A stretch of DNA of 64,000 nt from Paulinella micropora. Its lineage: Eukaryota; Cercozoa; Imbricatea; Euglyphida. The stretch spans positions 779,673 through 843,672 of the forward strand of contig BJOX01000072.1 of NCBI GenBank assembly GCA_009731375.1, given 5' to 3'. Made by a program: the position numbers and the translations under genes. Below are positions 30,819 to 40,283 of this stretch, piece by piece. The notes beneath the pieces were generated by a model. That model was not told the origin of the DNA, made no database searches, and saw only the letters and a program-made list of their open reading frames with translations. Each line of letters begins with the position of its first letter. Position 1 is the stretch's first letter.

Positions 30819-32544
30819 CATGTATGCATGCATAGATGATAACATGCATCATGTATGTTATGTATGTATGTTATGTATGTTGTGTATGTATGTATGTATG
30901 TATGTATGTATATATGTATGTATGTCTTTATGCATTCATGCAGGCATGCAGGCATGTATGCATGTATGCATGTATGTATGTATGTATGTATGTATGTATG
31001 TATGTATGCATGCATGCATGGATGTATGTAATTATGTGTGTGTATGTATGTATGTATGTATGTATGTATGTATGTATGTATATATGTATGTATGTATGTG
31101 TGTATGTGTGTGTATCTATGTATGTATGTCTGTATGTATGTATGTGCATCTATGTATGTGTATCTATGTGAATGTATGTGTATGTATGTGTATGTATGTA
31201 TGTATGTATGTAGGTATGTAGTGTATGTATGTATGCATGCATGCATGCATGTATGCATGCGTGCATGCATGTATGTATGTATGCATGTATGTATGTATGT
31301 ATGGATGGATGGATGCATGGATGGATTTATGTAATGCATGCATGCATGCAGGCATGCATGCATGCATGTATGTATGTATGTATGTATGTATGGTATGCAT
31401 GTTTGTATGTATGCATGTATGTATGTATGTATGTATGTATGTGTATGTATGCATGTATGTATGTATGTATGCATGTATGTATGTATGCATGTATGTATGT
31501 ATGTATGTATGTATGTAGGTATGTATGTATGCATGCATGCATGCATGCATGTATCTATGTATGCATGTATGTATGTATGTCTTGTGTGTGTGTGTATGTG
31601 TGTATGTATGTATGTATGTATGTATGTATGCATGCATGCATGCATGTATGTATGCATGTATGATTGTATGTATGTATGTATGTATGTATTTATATTATAG
31701 TATGTATGTATGTATGTATGTATGCATGCATGCATGCATGTATGTATGTATGTATGTATGTTTGTATGTATGTGTGTGTATGTGTGTGTTTGTGTGTCTA
31801 TATACGTATGTCTGTATGTATGTATGTGTATCTATGTATGTGTATGTATGTGTTTGTATGTGTATGTGTATATGTACATATGTATGTATATATGTGTATG
31901 TATGTATGTATGTATGTATGTATGTATGCATGCATGCATGTATGCATGTATGCATGCATGCATGTATGTATGTATGTATGTATGTATGCATGCACGTATG
32001 TATGTATGTATGTATCTATGTATGTATGCATGCATGTATGCATGCATGCATGCATGTATGTATGTATGTATGTATGTATGTATGTATGTATGCATGCATG
32101 CATGCATGCATGTATGTATGTATGTATGTATGTATGTGTATGTATGTATGTATGTATGTATGTATGTATGTGTGTGTATGTGTGTGTGTGTCTATGTATG
32201 TATGTCTGTATGTATGTATGTGTTTCTATGTATGTGTATGTATGTATATATGTATGTATGCATGTATGCATGTATGTATGCATGTATGTATGTATGTATG
32301 TATGTATGTATGTATGTATGTATGTGTATGTATGTATGTGTATCTATGTATGTGTATGTATGTATGCATGCATGCATGCATGCATCATGCGTGCATGTAT
32401 GTATGTATGTAGTATGTATGTATGTAGTGTATGTATGCATGTTTGCATGCAATTATGTATGTATGTATCTATGTGTATGTATGTATGTATGTATGTATGT
32501 TAATGATGTATGTATGTATGTATGTATGTGTATATGTGTGTATG

Positions 32545-32595
<51 letters not shown>

Positions 32596-32689
32596 ATGTA
32601 TGTATGTATATATGCATGTATGTATATATATGTGTATGTATGTGTATGTATGCATGTATGTATGTATGTATGCATGTATGCATGTATGC

Positions 32690-32722
<33 letters not shown>

Positions 32723-32890
32723 TGTATGTAGGTATGTAGGTATGTAGGTATGCAGGTATGCAGGTATGTATGTATGTATGTATGTATATGTATGTATGTA
32801 TGTATGTATGTATGCATGCATGCATGCATGTATGCATGTATGCATGCATGCATTCATGCATGCACGGCATGCATGCATGCATGTATGTAT
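29848..32890. repeat. 3-kb TG / CTGT / ATGT / ATGC microsatellite
   Basis: Begins about 29917 with TG dinucleotides, passes through CTGT and then more than 2 kb of ATGT with ATGC interruptions. Long open frames in all six readings encode Met-Tyr-Val-Cys or His-Thr-Tyr-Ile repeats and are by-products. No gene supported. Confidence 0.95.
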
Positions 32891-33415
32891 GATACGGTAT
32901 GTACTATCATGTAAATGCGACACTCATGTCATGATTATTAATACCGTATGATTATCAAATTATTCAATATTAATATTAATCAAGATTATGCAAAAAGAAA
33001 AAAAAATCAATATTAATCAGCCAATATAAATCCAGGCAATATTAATTAACCCTCCTTTGATGTTATTAATAATTAATACTACAATAATCAATATTAATCA
33101 ATATCACTTAATCAATATCATCTGAGCTTGAGTTCAACTTGAATCAGTATTAATCAATATTAATCAACATAATCAAGTTATAACGGTGGCAGTTGATAAT
33201 AAAACGGAACTTATCATAATGAAGTAACGGAACTAAAACTTGAATAGAAATGAACACAATATCATACTGAGTAATAATTCGGTCCGGTACGTTAATAGAT
33301 GATTATTTAACCGGCGTTATTATTATTATTATTCAATATTATCTAACGTTATCAAAATTATTAAACCTAATTATTGAATATCATTCATGTTGATCAATAA
33401 AACTTAAGGGTTAAT
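32891..33415. other. AT-rich interval with TATTAATCAA repeats
   Basis: Very AT-rich, with many scattered copies of AATATTAATCAA-like words in both strands. No open frame of note. It ends at the gypsy insertion point, where TAAT is duplicated (before 33416 and after 44341). Confidence 0.6.
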
Positions 33416-33662
33416 TGTTACAATCCCCGAAGATAGCTCAATAAAAAGTCGGTAATACAACCAGACACAAATCCCCAAAAGAGAATGATGTCTCGTTATA
33501 TTAGCTCAGTGAAGCCGAAAAGAAAACGGCAACAGACCAAGGTTAAAATGGCATTAGGTCAAATCCGGCCAAACGATATTGAAAATAATGGGAAAAAACT
33601 AGGTGCACCTGACACCAGAAAAAGGGTACTTTTTACCGGCTATCCGGGGGGTGATGCCTACA
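33416..33662 (-). repeat. Gypsy 3' LTR
   Basis: Starts TGTTACAATCCCCGAAGATA and ends GATGCCTACA on the plus strand (TG...CA borders). It matches 44096-44341 except for T/C and C/A substitutions and one base in an A run. An open frame at 33485-33799 is LTR sequence, not a gene. Confidence 0.93.
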
Positions 33663-33680
33663 GTACCCCTTCCCGTTTTT
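33663..33680 (-). promoter_or_regulatory. Gypsy polypurine tract
   Basis: On the minus strand the bases before the 3' LTR read AAAAACGGGAAGGGG followed by TAC. This purine tract is where RNase H leaves the plus-strand primer in LTR elements. Confidence 0.75.
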
Positions 33681-34457
33681 ATGACGGAAATATGCAATAT
33701 TTTCGTCATATAATTGCTGATTTCTTTTCTGCACAAACGCTACGGGGTGTCGCAACTAAGTGCATTAACCCACGGATAGACGGTGCAGTGGATATATAAA
33801 ACGCATACGCCAGACACGAGTCAACTATAAATCTCCAGCCTCGTTTTTGTAAATAAAAACTCCTCCTTCCACACTTGTTGTCCCCCCCGTAACTTAATTC
33901 TGAGGCAGTATGTCAAGAACAAATAGTATTACTATTGCAATAAAAGCAGCGTTATAATTTTTCTCCTTCTCCAAAAACACTTCCGATCAGTAAATACATT
34001 GTCGCATACTCTTGTATTCAATCGGCCCGACGGTTACCTTAATATAGTACTGGGGGGCCAGACCTAATAACTATATCCAAAGCCGGGGTGAGTGAGCCCG
34101 ACCATGCGATATGCCGACACAAGTAGAGACGGACCGTGCTGGTATGACGATATTAAGTATATCCAAAGAAAAAAATTTAATATGTCTACTATGAGAACAT
34201 TTTTTGAGAACATCACCCTGGATACTTGAAGCAGGGTCGTACCAGGAACACCATCGCTAAACTCACAAGCGATCCCCTTATACGGTGTCGTATCCATTTG
34301 CCGATTGACCCTCGCACTCATATGTTGCGATAAAAATGCCAAGTAACAACAATGGTATAAAAACATTTTAATAAGACATGATCTGACATGGGCACTATGA
34401 GATTAATCCACATGCAGCTTTCAATGTCCGACGCGTGATAAAAGAAAAAAATGTCAC
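33681..34457. other. Gypsy 3' untranslated region
   Basis: About 780 bp between the pol stop and the polypurine tract. A 100-codon minus-strand frame (34064-34366) shows no domain. No gene supported. Confidence 0.6.
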
Positions 34458-37400
34458 TTACTGCCTTCGTCGCCTTGCGCGAACCCCTTTGCCAGGTGGC
34501 GGGCCGCCAACAAAAGTCAAGTCAAACTTCAACTCCTCCAGAATGTCCCATATTTTGTTAGGAATGGCGCCCGAAGATAAGTCAAAAGGAATGTCAAGCA
34601 CTCCTTTAGGCAGTGACTGAATAGTCCACGCAGTGTGGTCTTTGTCTCGAAGGGTAATAGTATCATCCCATGTCTCGAGATTTTTCGCGTCTTTGTACAA
34701 CGGTAAATATTGTCTAGCTTTTGGATCCTCAACAGGGTCCATGCTTCTCCAAAAATGGAGTACCGGTTGTATCGTTTTTGCTGCTAAGGATCTCTTCGAT
34801 GTCCGTGCTGCCCGTGTAGTCTGCGGGACCGCCACAGCTCGCATGAGATAAAGATCTGAGAGAGTGTCATCGGCAACATGAGATTCTGCCGGTCTCAACA
34901 GATAAAAAGCGTCTCGGACCCACTTGATGGCCGCAATCGCCTCTCCTTCCTTCCATCGCACATGTCGAATGTCCACATTACCCGCGTTCGGGTTAGTGTC
35001 CTTCTCCCCTCCTCCTCCATGGACATCCGTCGCTCGCGTCGACCTTGCCACCTTCCTCGGTTGGTCGAAGATGAGATCGTTTTGCGCTCTCCTCCTCTGC
35101 GCCTCCGTGAACTTCTCCTTCGTACCGCCGCGGACTATGGGGGCTTTAGACTGAGTCCCCGCCGCGCTTTTGCGGTTTGAGTCTTCCTTACTCTCCTTCT
35201 CGGTCTCCTCCTTCTCCGTGACCGGTGCCCGATAGGCATTCTCCTCCTCTAAGGTATCCTCCTTCTGTATAGGCGGTACCTCTTGGAAGTCCTCCTTCAT
35301 CCGTTTCAACGCCTCCTCAACGGATTCATCCTCAAGTAAGAAGGGGTCATATTTGATCAGCCTTCGAACATTCACAATCTGCACCTTCCCTCTACCCCTG
35401 ATCTTATAATTCAGAGGTCCCATCTGTTCCATGATCTGGTATGGTCCTTTCCAGTGGGTAAACAGCTTAGAGCTAACCCCCTTAGGGACTTGAGGATGGT
35501 ACAAGAGTACAATATCCCCAACCTGGAAACGGACTTGATCTAAGTGCGCTTGTCGCACTCCTTGTGCGTCAGTCTTTCTGCGCTCCGCCTCCCTGTGCGC
35601 CGCAACTATTTGTTCCGCCTCCATCTTCGCTCTTAGTCTCATCCCGAACAACTCATCCTCATCTGCCCAAGTGTCTTTTGGATGCAGAAGTGAGGTTGGG
35701 ATATTAGGCTCTCGGCCGTAAACCAATTGATATGGCGAGACTGAGCTCCTGGCTCCTCCTAATGCCGATGAGGGTAGACAGTTCATTGCAAAGGCAAATG
35801 AAGGTGCTGCCTCCACCCAGGCTCTCTGATTCTCCTTCTTCATACAGTACATCTTAAGCGAGGCTTTGAGAGGTCTATGTACCCGCTCGATCTTGCCATT
35901 CGCTCTCGGGTTATAGGCAGTAACATATTGCCATTTCATCCCGTAGTACTTAGATAGTCTGTCGATGACTTCATTATTAAAGTCAGAACCTCGATCAGAA
36001 CATATCTTTCTAGGCACTCCGATCTGCGAGACGATCCTATCGATCAGAGCCTCCGCAGTTGTCTTGCCTGTAGCGTCCTTAAAAGGAACAACCCAGACAT
36101 AATTGGTGGCTCGATCTATTGCGGTAAGAAGGTATCTGTACCCTTCTGCCGATTCGGGGAAAGGTCCCACATGATCGATGTGTAAAAATTCAAACATCCC
36201 GGCGTGTAACGGGAATGTACCGATCAGGCCAAAGTTCGCCTTCAGCGGTGTCTTTGTGGTTTTGCATGGGATGCATGCGTCCACTTCCCTGTCTATCTCC
36301 TCCTTCATCCCTTTCCACCAAAATCGCCTCGCTATGAACCAATGAGTTCTTTGTCGACCCGGATGTGCCAGTAAGGGGCAGTTATGGGCTGCGACATATA
36401 TAAAGCGCCTCAACTTCTCTGGTACCCAGAGAGTCCATTTGTCAGGCTGTGATGCAAATTTGCCATGCTGGCCCTTGTACCACAATAGCCCATCTCTCCA
36501 CGCCATCTCCTTCATCTGATCTTTGATCTGTGGAGTCTTTTTAAGCTCATTAGGGTTCTTGTATAACGTTATGAGCTCCTTGAACTCCGGATCCGTCGCC
36601 TGTTGCTGCCTCCACGCGGTAGGCGAGGCGATATGAATAGTACCGTCCTCCAACCTTACTCCTACCCTTTCCGGGTCTTCATCAAGCTCGCTTCGATTTT
36701 CCTGTGGAGGTTCAGTACAGACCTCAGTCGTCTCCTCCTCTTCTTTTATATTCGCCTTCGCGTTCTCGTATGCCTCATAAGACCACTCAGCGTCTTCGAG
36801 AACATGCGCCTCACAGCATATGCCATGCTCCGGGCCTTGAGGACTATATCGTAGACCCGTGCGGTCATAACGAACGCCTCTTGCCATCTGCATCGCCTCT
36901 ATGTGGCTCACCTCGTATACCTTGTCCGTGGACAGGTCCATCATCTCCACTGATGATACGAGAGCCGACACCTCCGACTGAAACTCTAGCCTGGAAAGGC
37001 TATCAGCGACTACGTTTCGCTTTCCCGGTAAGTAGACCATCGTGAAATTGAAACATGACAAGAAAGCTTGCCACCGCGCCAAACGGCCGGTTTGTTCATG
37101 ATTCATCAACCAAAGAAGGTTGTGATGATCGGTCCTAACCGTGAATAGAGGTCCTCCCCACAAGTATTCTCTGAGCCTCTTGAGAGCCCATACTACTGCC
37201 AACGCCTCCCTCTGTCGCGTGCAGTAATTTCGCTCCGCCGCACACAGCTTTCTACTAATAAACATGATCGGGCGCAACTTTTTCTCCTCATCTTCCTGTT
37301 GCAGCACCGCGCCAATCGCAAACTTAGATGCATCCGTGTCGACTACGAACGGTTTCGTAAAGTCGGGCATCATAAGTACTAATCCGCCGTCCTTGGGATC

Positions 37401-40205
37401 TTTATAAATGATATCTTTGAGCGTATTAAACGCCTGCAAAGCCTCCTCATCCCACTTCTCAAAGTCTCCAAAATCAATCATCTTCTCCAGCTTAGCCCGA
37501 GTTGCACCCCAATCGGGTATGAACTGGCTGTAGTACTGTGCCATCGCAAGAAAAGAGTGTAACTCTGTGCGATTCTTTGGCAACTGTCTACTCATGATCT
37601 CCTCCCTCTTCTCGCGCGATATCGAGACCCTATTATGAGAAATCTCGTAACCCAAATACGTCACACTTGTCCTGGCAAGCTGACATTTCTTTAGGTTGCA
37701 TTTCAGGCCAAATGCTCCGATGCGCCTGAAGACATCTGACAAGTGATCGATATGCTCTTCCATTGTGTTAGAGTATACGATGATGTCATCGATGTAACAA
37801 AATGCATATTCTCCCGCCTTCTGTCCTCTCCTTCTCATAAAACCATCCTCCGACTGGTCGTCATATTGACCGCTCAACATCTTCTGCATCGCCTTCTGAA
37901 AGAGCCCCGGGGCCTGTTTGAGTCCCATTGGAAGCACCTTCCACTGGTATATTTCCATACCCACAACGAATGCAGTCAGCCATCTGGATTTCTCGTCCAG
38001 TGGTATCTGCCAGAAGCCGTTCTTAAGGTCAATGACCGAATAGAATTTAGCATTCCGCAGCACCCTTCTGCCTTCTTCTAAGGTCGGCAGAGGATTTCTC
38101 TCTTCCTCTAGCACCTTATTCACACGGGCATAATTGATCGTCAAGCGCCATTCTCCTCCTGGCTTAGGGACGATTTTCGGTTGAGAGACAATTGGAGATG
38201 TAGATCTCTCAATAAAGTCCTCATCGAGCAACTGTCTCACATTCTCCTCCGCTATTTTTGCCTCATGTATGCTCAAATTTGCCCTCCGTGGTGCCGGAGA
38301 TGGCTCCGCACCCGGTATCTTGTAAATGACAGCAGTGAAGTCATCCGACTTTACACCACCTGCCCGAGGAGGGTCGAAAATTTCTCTGTACGCCTCCATC
38401 TTAGCTTTGAGAAACGCCTTCTCTCTCTCCGAACCCACTCCTTCTTCTAAAATTTTCCGCGCCGCCGCTTGGAAATCTTCCTCCGACATCTTCTTATGCT
38501 CCTTGAGGGGCGCTAAGTCCTCCTCCAAACTCAAATCTTCCTCGGACAAATCGTCTAGTCCCGTTCTTTCATACGTGACTGTGTCCGGCTCATCATCATG
38601 ACCCAGCCCGACAAGCATATCAATAAGGTTCGCGTATTGTATCGGAGCCTTACGGGTGTAGAAACCATCAAAGCATGTGAAAGCTTGAGGTATCAATTTC
38701 AACTTGTCCTGGGCTCTGAGCTTTTGCTTGTATGCACTGCTCTGCTCCCGAGACCCGAGTCGACAAGCCACCACTAACTGTTGCTTGCGAGAAGGAACAG
38801 GTATAGGATGATCAATAAGCCGGTCCCTTATCTCCTGTGCCCAGATCGCCTTCTCATTGTATGGCAGAATGACAGTATACGGCTTGTTACTCTCAAATAG
38901 AGTCCGTAGACACTTTTTCACTTCAGTTAATGAGCGCGGCCAGGTAGGCACATCGCCCCAAAAGTTCGTGATAAAAGTTTTAATGTCATCCGCTGGAGTA
39001 TCGGGGATACGCCCCTTCCTCCTTGGCACAAACGCCTCTCTCTTCTCATCTGACACCTTCGCATGGTAACAGTAGCCATTAGTAATATGGACATCTGCCC
39101 CGCCACCTTCTGCGAATCTGGCCAACGACGGGCACTGTTTCGCAACACATATTATCTCCTCATTACGCGCTACGACTAAGTCATCAATAGACTTTCTGTC
39201 CCATGCGGGAATCGTAACCGTATACGCCTGCATCTCCGTCTCCCAATTGTCGGTCCAGGTCAGTTCCTCCGGCACTGTGACATAGGGGTGTACATAGGCT
39301 TCAGTTGCCTCATGTACGAAGGCCAACTTTTTCCTCTCCGTTGCTAGACTCAGCTCAAAAGCCTCGTATGAGTCAGTAGCAGTCATCGGATTAATATCCT
39401 CCTCCTCTCCATTCTTCACTCCATAAATCACCCGCCGTGCGGCGCAATCGATCACAGCCCCCATCGTAGCCAATTGGTCATACGACAGCAGGATTGAACC
39501 GTGGTAATCGGGGCCAACATAGAGGTCCGCACGATATACTCGACCGGATTTCAATTTGAAAATTAATGTGACGATGCCCGTAATTTCCGTACGGCTGCCT
39601 ACCCCTTTTAGGGTCCCCTTTGTTTTTCTGATGTTTTTGTCCACCCATGTCCGGTGACTATTCAAAAACTTCTGGCCGACAATATTAATATTCGCCATCG
39701 TATCATTACCAACTTTTAATGTGGTTTGTAAAGTTTCACAAAAGAGGTCAGTGTAGCATAGCGCGTCTGGTCTATGTAAACTAGCCGCTAGCACACGAAT
39801 TTTTCGTTCTAGGGTTTTGAGTCTAAGCTCAAGTTCCTTGTCCTCTTCTCGTTCTCCCCCCTTTTCCGCCAACTTAACTTCTTCAGTCTCCGGGGCTTCC
39901 GGTATCTCGAGTGTCTTTTGGACAGAGTCTGGTACACCGAGTGTACTCGTGTCTATAGCAGAGACTATTGAGTCCTTTGGCGGGGGTACGGTCCGCTGCT
40001 TCTTCGTAGGAGGAGACCTAGCCTTTGGTTTCGGCTTCCTCTCCTCCATCGCCTTCTTCGCCTTCCTATTCGCATCATTTATCATATTAGCTCTCGAAGG
40101 ATGAACTAGCAAGTGCTTACCTTGAGGCTTGTGAGGCTGTGTGCCTTCACCTTCACGTCTGGGAGGAACGGAACCGTTCGTATCCTGTTCATCAACAGTA
40201 GGCAT
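34458..40205 (-). CDS. pol: Gypsy pol polyprotein (PR-RT-RNaseH-IN)
   Basis: 1915 residues from the first Met at 40205. The frame continues from gag through a single TGA, so the true product may be a Gag-Pol fusion. The retropepsin-like region lies at about 150-260, with NDTMANINIV where DTGAN-type motifs are expected. RT is at about 640-830 (TINYARVNKV, SVIDLKNGFWQIPL, VLPMGLKQAP, YIDD near 803). RNase H is at about 950-1070 (VVDTDASKFAIG, REALAVVWAL, RTDHHNLLW, ADSLSRLE). Integrase has an HHCC zinc region near 1250-1300, then Asp in HIDHVGPF (about 1342), Asp in CSDRGSDF (about 1405) and Glu in KIERVHRP (about 1439), followed by a GPY-type module (HWKGPYQIM). About 330 extra residues of unknown role end in a basic tail. 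The frame is fully open, so it could be active. Confidence 0.95.
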   Translation of the reverse strand: MPTVDEQDTNGSVPPRREGEGTQPHKPQGKHLLVHPSRANMINDANRKAKKAMEERKPKPKARSPPTKKQRTVPPPKDSIVSAIDTSTLGVPDSVQKTLEIPEAPETEEVKLAEKGGEREEDKELELRLKTLERKIRVLAASLHRPDALCYTDLFCETLQTTLKVGNDTMANINIVGQKFLNSHRTWVDKNIRKTKGTLKGVGSRTEITGIVTLIFKLKSGRVYRADLYVGPDYHGSILLSYDQLATMGAVIDCAARRVIYGVKNGEEEDINPMTATDSYEAFELSLATERKKLAFVHEATEAYVHPYVTVPEELTWTDNWETEMQAYTVTIPAWDRKSIDDLVVARNEEIICVAKQCPSLARFAEGGGADVHITNGYCYHAKVSDEKREAFVPRRKGRIPDTPADDIKTFITNFWGDVPTWPRSLTEVKKCLRTLFESNKPYTVILPYNEKAIWAQEIRDRLIDHPIPVPSRKQQLVVACRLGSREQSSAYKQKLRAQDKLKLIPQAFTCFDGFYTRKAPIQYANLIDMLVGLGHDDEPDTVTYERTGLDDLSEEDLSLEEDLAPLKEHKKMSEEDFQAAARKILEEGVGSEREKAFLKAKMEAYREIFDPPRAGGVKSDDFTAVIYKIPGAEPSPAPRRANLSIHEAKIAEENVRQLLDEDFIERSTSPIVSQPKIVPKPGGEWRLTINYARVNKVLEEERNPLPTLEEGRRVLRNAKFYSVIDLKNGFWQIPLDEKSRWLTAFVVGMEIYQWKVLPMGLKQAPGLFQKAMQKMLSGQYDDQSEDGFMRRRGQKAGEYAFCYIDDIIVYSNTMEEHIDHLSDVFRRIGAFGLKCNLKKCQLARTSVTYLGYEISHNRVSISREKREEIMSRQLPKNRTELHSFLAMAQYYSQFIPDWGATRAKLEKMIDFGDFEKWDEEALQAFNTLKDIIYKDPKDGGLVLMMPDFTKPFVVDTDASKFAIGAVLQQEDEEKKLRPIMFISRKLCAAERNYCTRQREALAVVWALKRLREYLWGGPLFTVRTDHHNLLWLMNHEQTGRLARWQAFLSCFNFTMVYLPGKRNVVADSLSRLEFQSEVSALVSSVEMMDLSTDKVYEVSHIEAMQMARGVRYDRTGLRYSPQGPEHGICCEAHVLEDAEWSYEAYENAKANIKEEEETTEVCTEPPQENRSELDEDPERVGVRLEDGTIHIASPTAWRQQQATDPEFKELITLYKNPNELKKTPQIKDQMKEMAWRDGLLWYKGQHGKFASQPDKWTLWVPEKLRRFIYVAAHNCPLLAHPGRQRTHWFIARRFWWKGMKEEIDREVDACIPCKTTKTPLKANFGLIGTFPLHAGMFEFLHIDHVGPFPESAEGYRYLLTAIDRATNYVWVVPFKDATGKTTAEALIDRIVSQIGVPRKICSDRGSDFNNEVIDRLSKYYGMKWQYVTAYNPRANGKIERVHRPLKASLKMYCMKKENQRAWVEAAPSFAFAMNCLPSSALGGARSSVSPYQLVYGREPNIPTSLLHPKDTWADEDELFGMRLRAKMEAEQIVAAHREAERRKTDAQGVRQAHLDQVRFQVGDIVLLYHPQVPKGVSSKLFTHWKGPYQIMEQMGPLNYKIRGRGKVQIVNVRRLIKYDPFLLEDESVEEALKRMKEDFQEVPPIQKEDTLEEENAYRAPVTEKEETEKESKEDSNRKSAAGTQSKAPIVRGGTKEKFTEAQRRRAQNDLIFDQPRKVARSTRATDVHGGGGEKDTNPNAGNVDIRHVRWKEGEAIAAIKWVRDAFYLLRPAESHVADDTLSDLYLMRAVAVPQTTRAARTSKRSLAAKTIQPVLHFWRSMDPVEDPKARQYLPLYKDAKNLETWDDTITLRDKDHTAWTIQSLPKGVLDIPFDLSSGAIPNKIWDILEELKFDLTFVGGPPPGKGVRARRRRQ

Positions 40206-40283
40206 AACTGTGACTGTCGGATTAAAAAGAACAGTTTTTATCTCCTTCTCTCTCTTCTTTTCCTCTCTCTTCTCCTCCCGTCA
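40206..40283 (-). promoter_or_regulatory. Gag-pol junction: in-frame TGA-CGG, likely readthrough site
   Basis: The gag frame ends TGA-CGG-GAG-GAG. The next 25 codons stay open in the same frame up to the pol ATG at 40205. TGA followed by CGG is a known leaky context in several plant RNA viruses. Translation of Gag-Pol by readthrough is therefore likely, though reinitiation at 40205 cannot be excluded. Confidence 0.6.

Noticed and set aside
29975-32951. Long open frames of 60-350 codons in all readings
   Set aside because: They encode only Met-Tyr-Val-Cys, His-Thr-Tyr-Ile or Cys-Leu-Ser-Val repeats produced by the microsatellite; the same holds for 54-1336 and 52095-53891.
33485-33799. 104-codon plus-strand frame
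   Set aside because: It lies mostly in the gypsy LTR and is repeated in broken form in the other LTR; no protein family resemblance.
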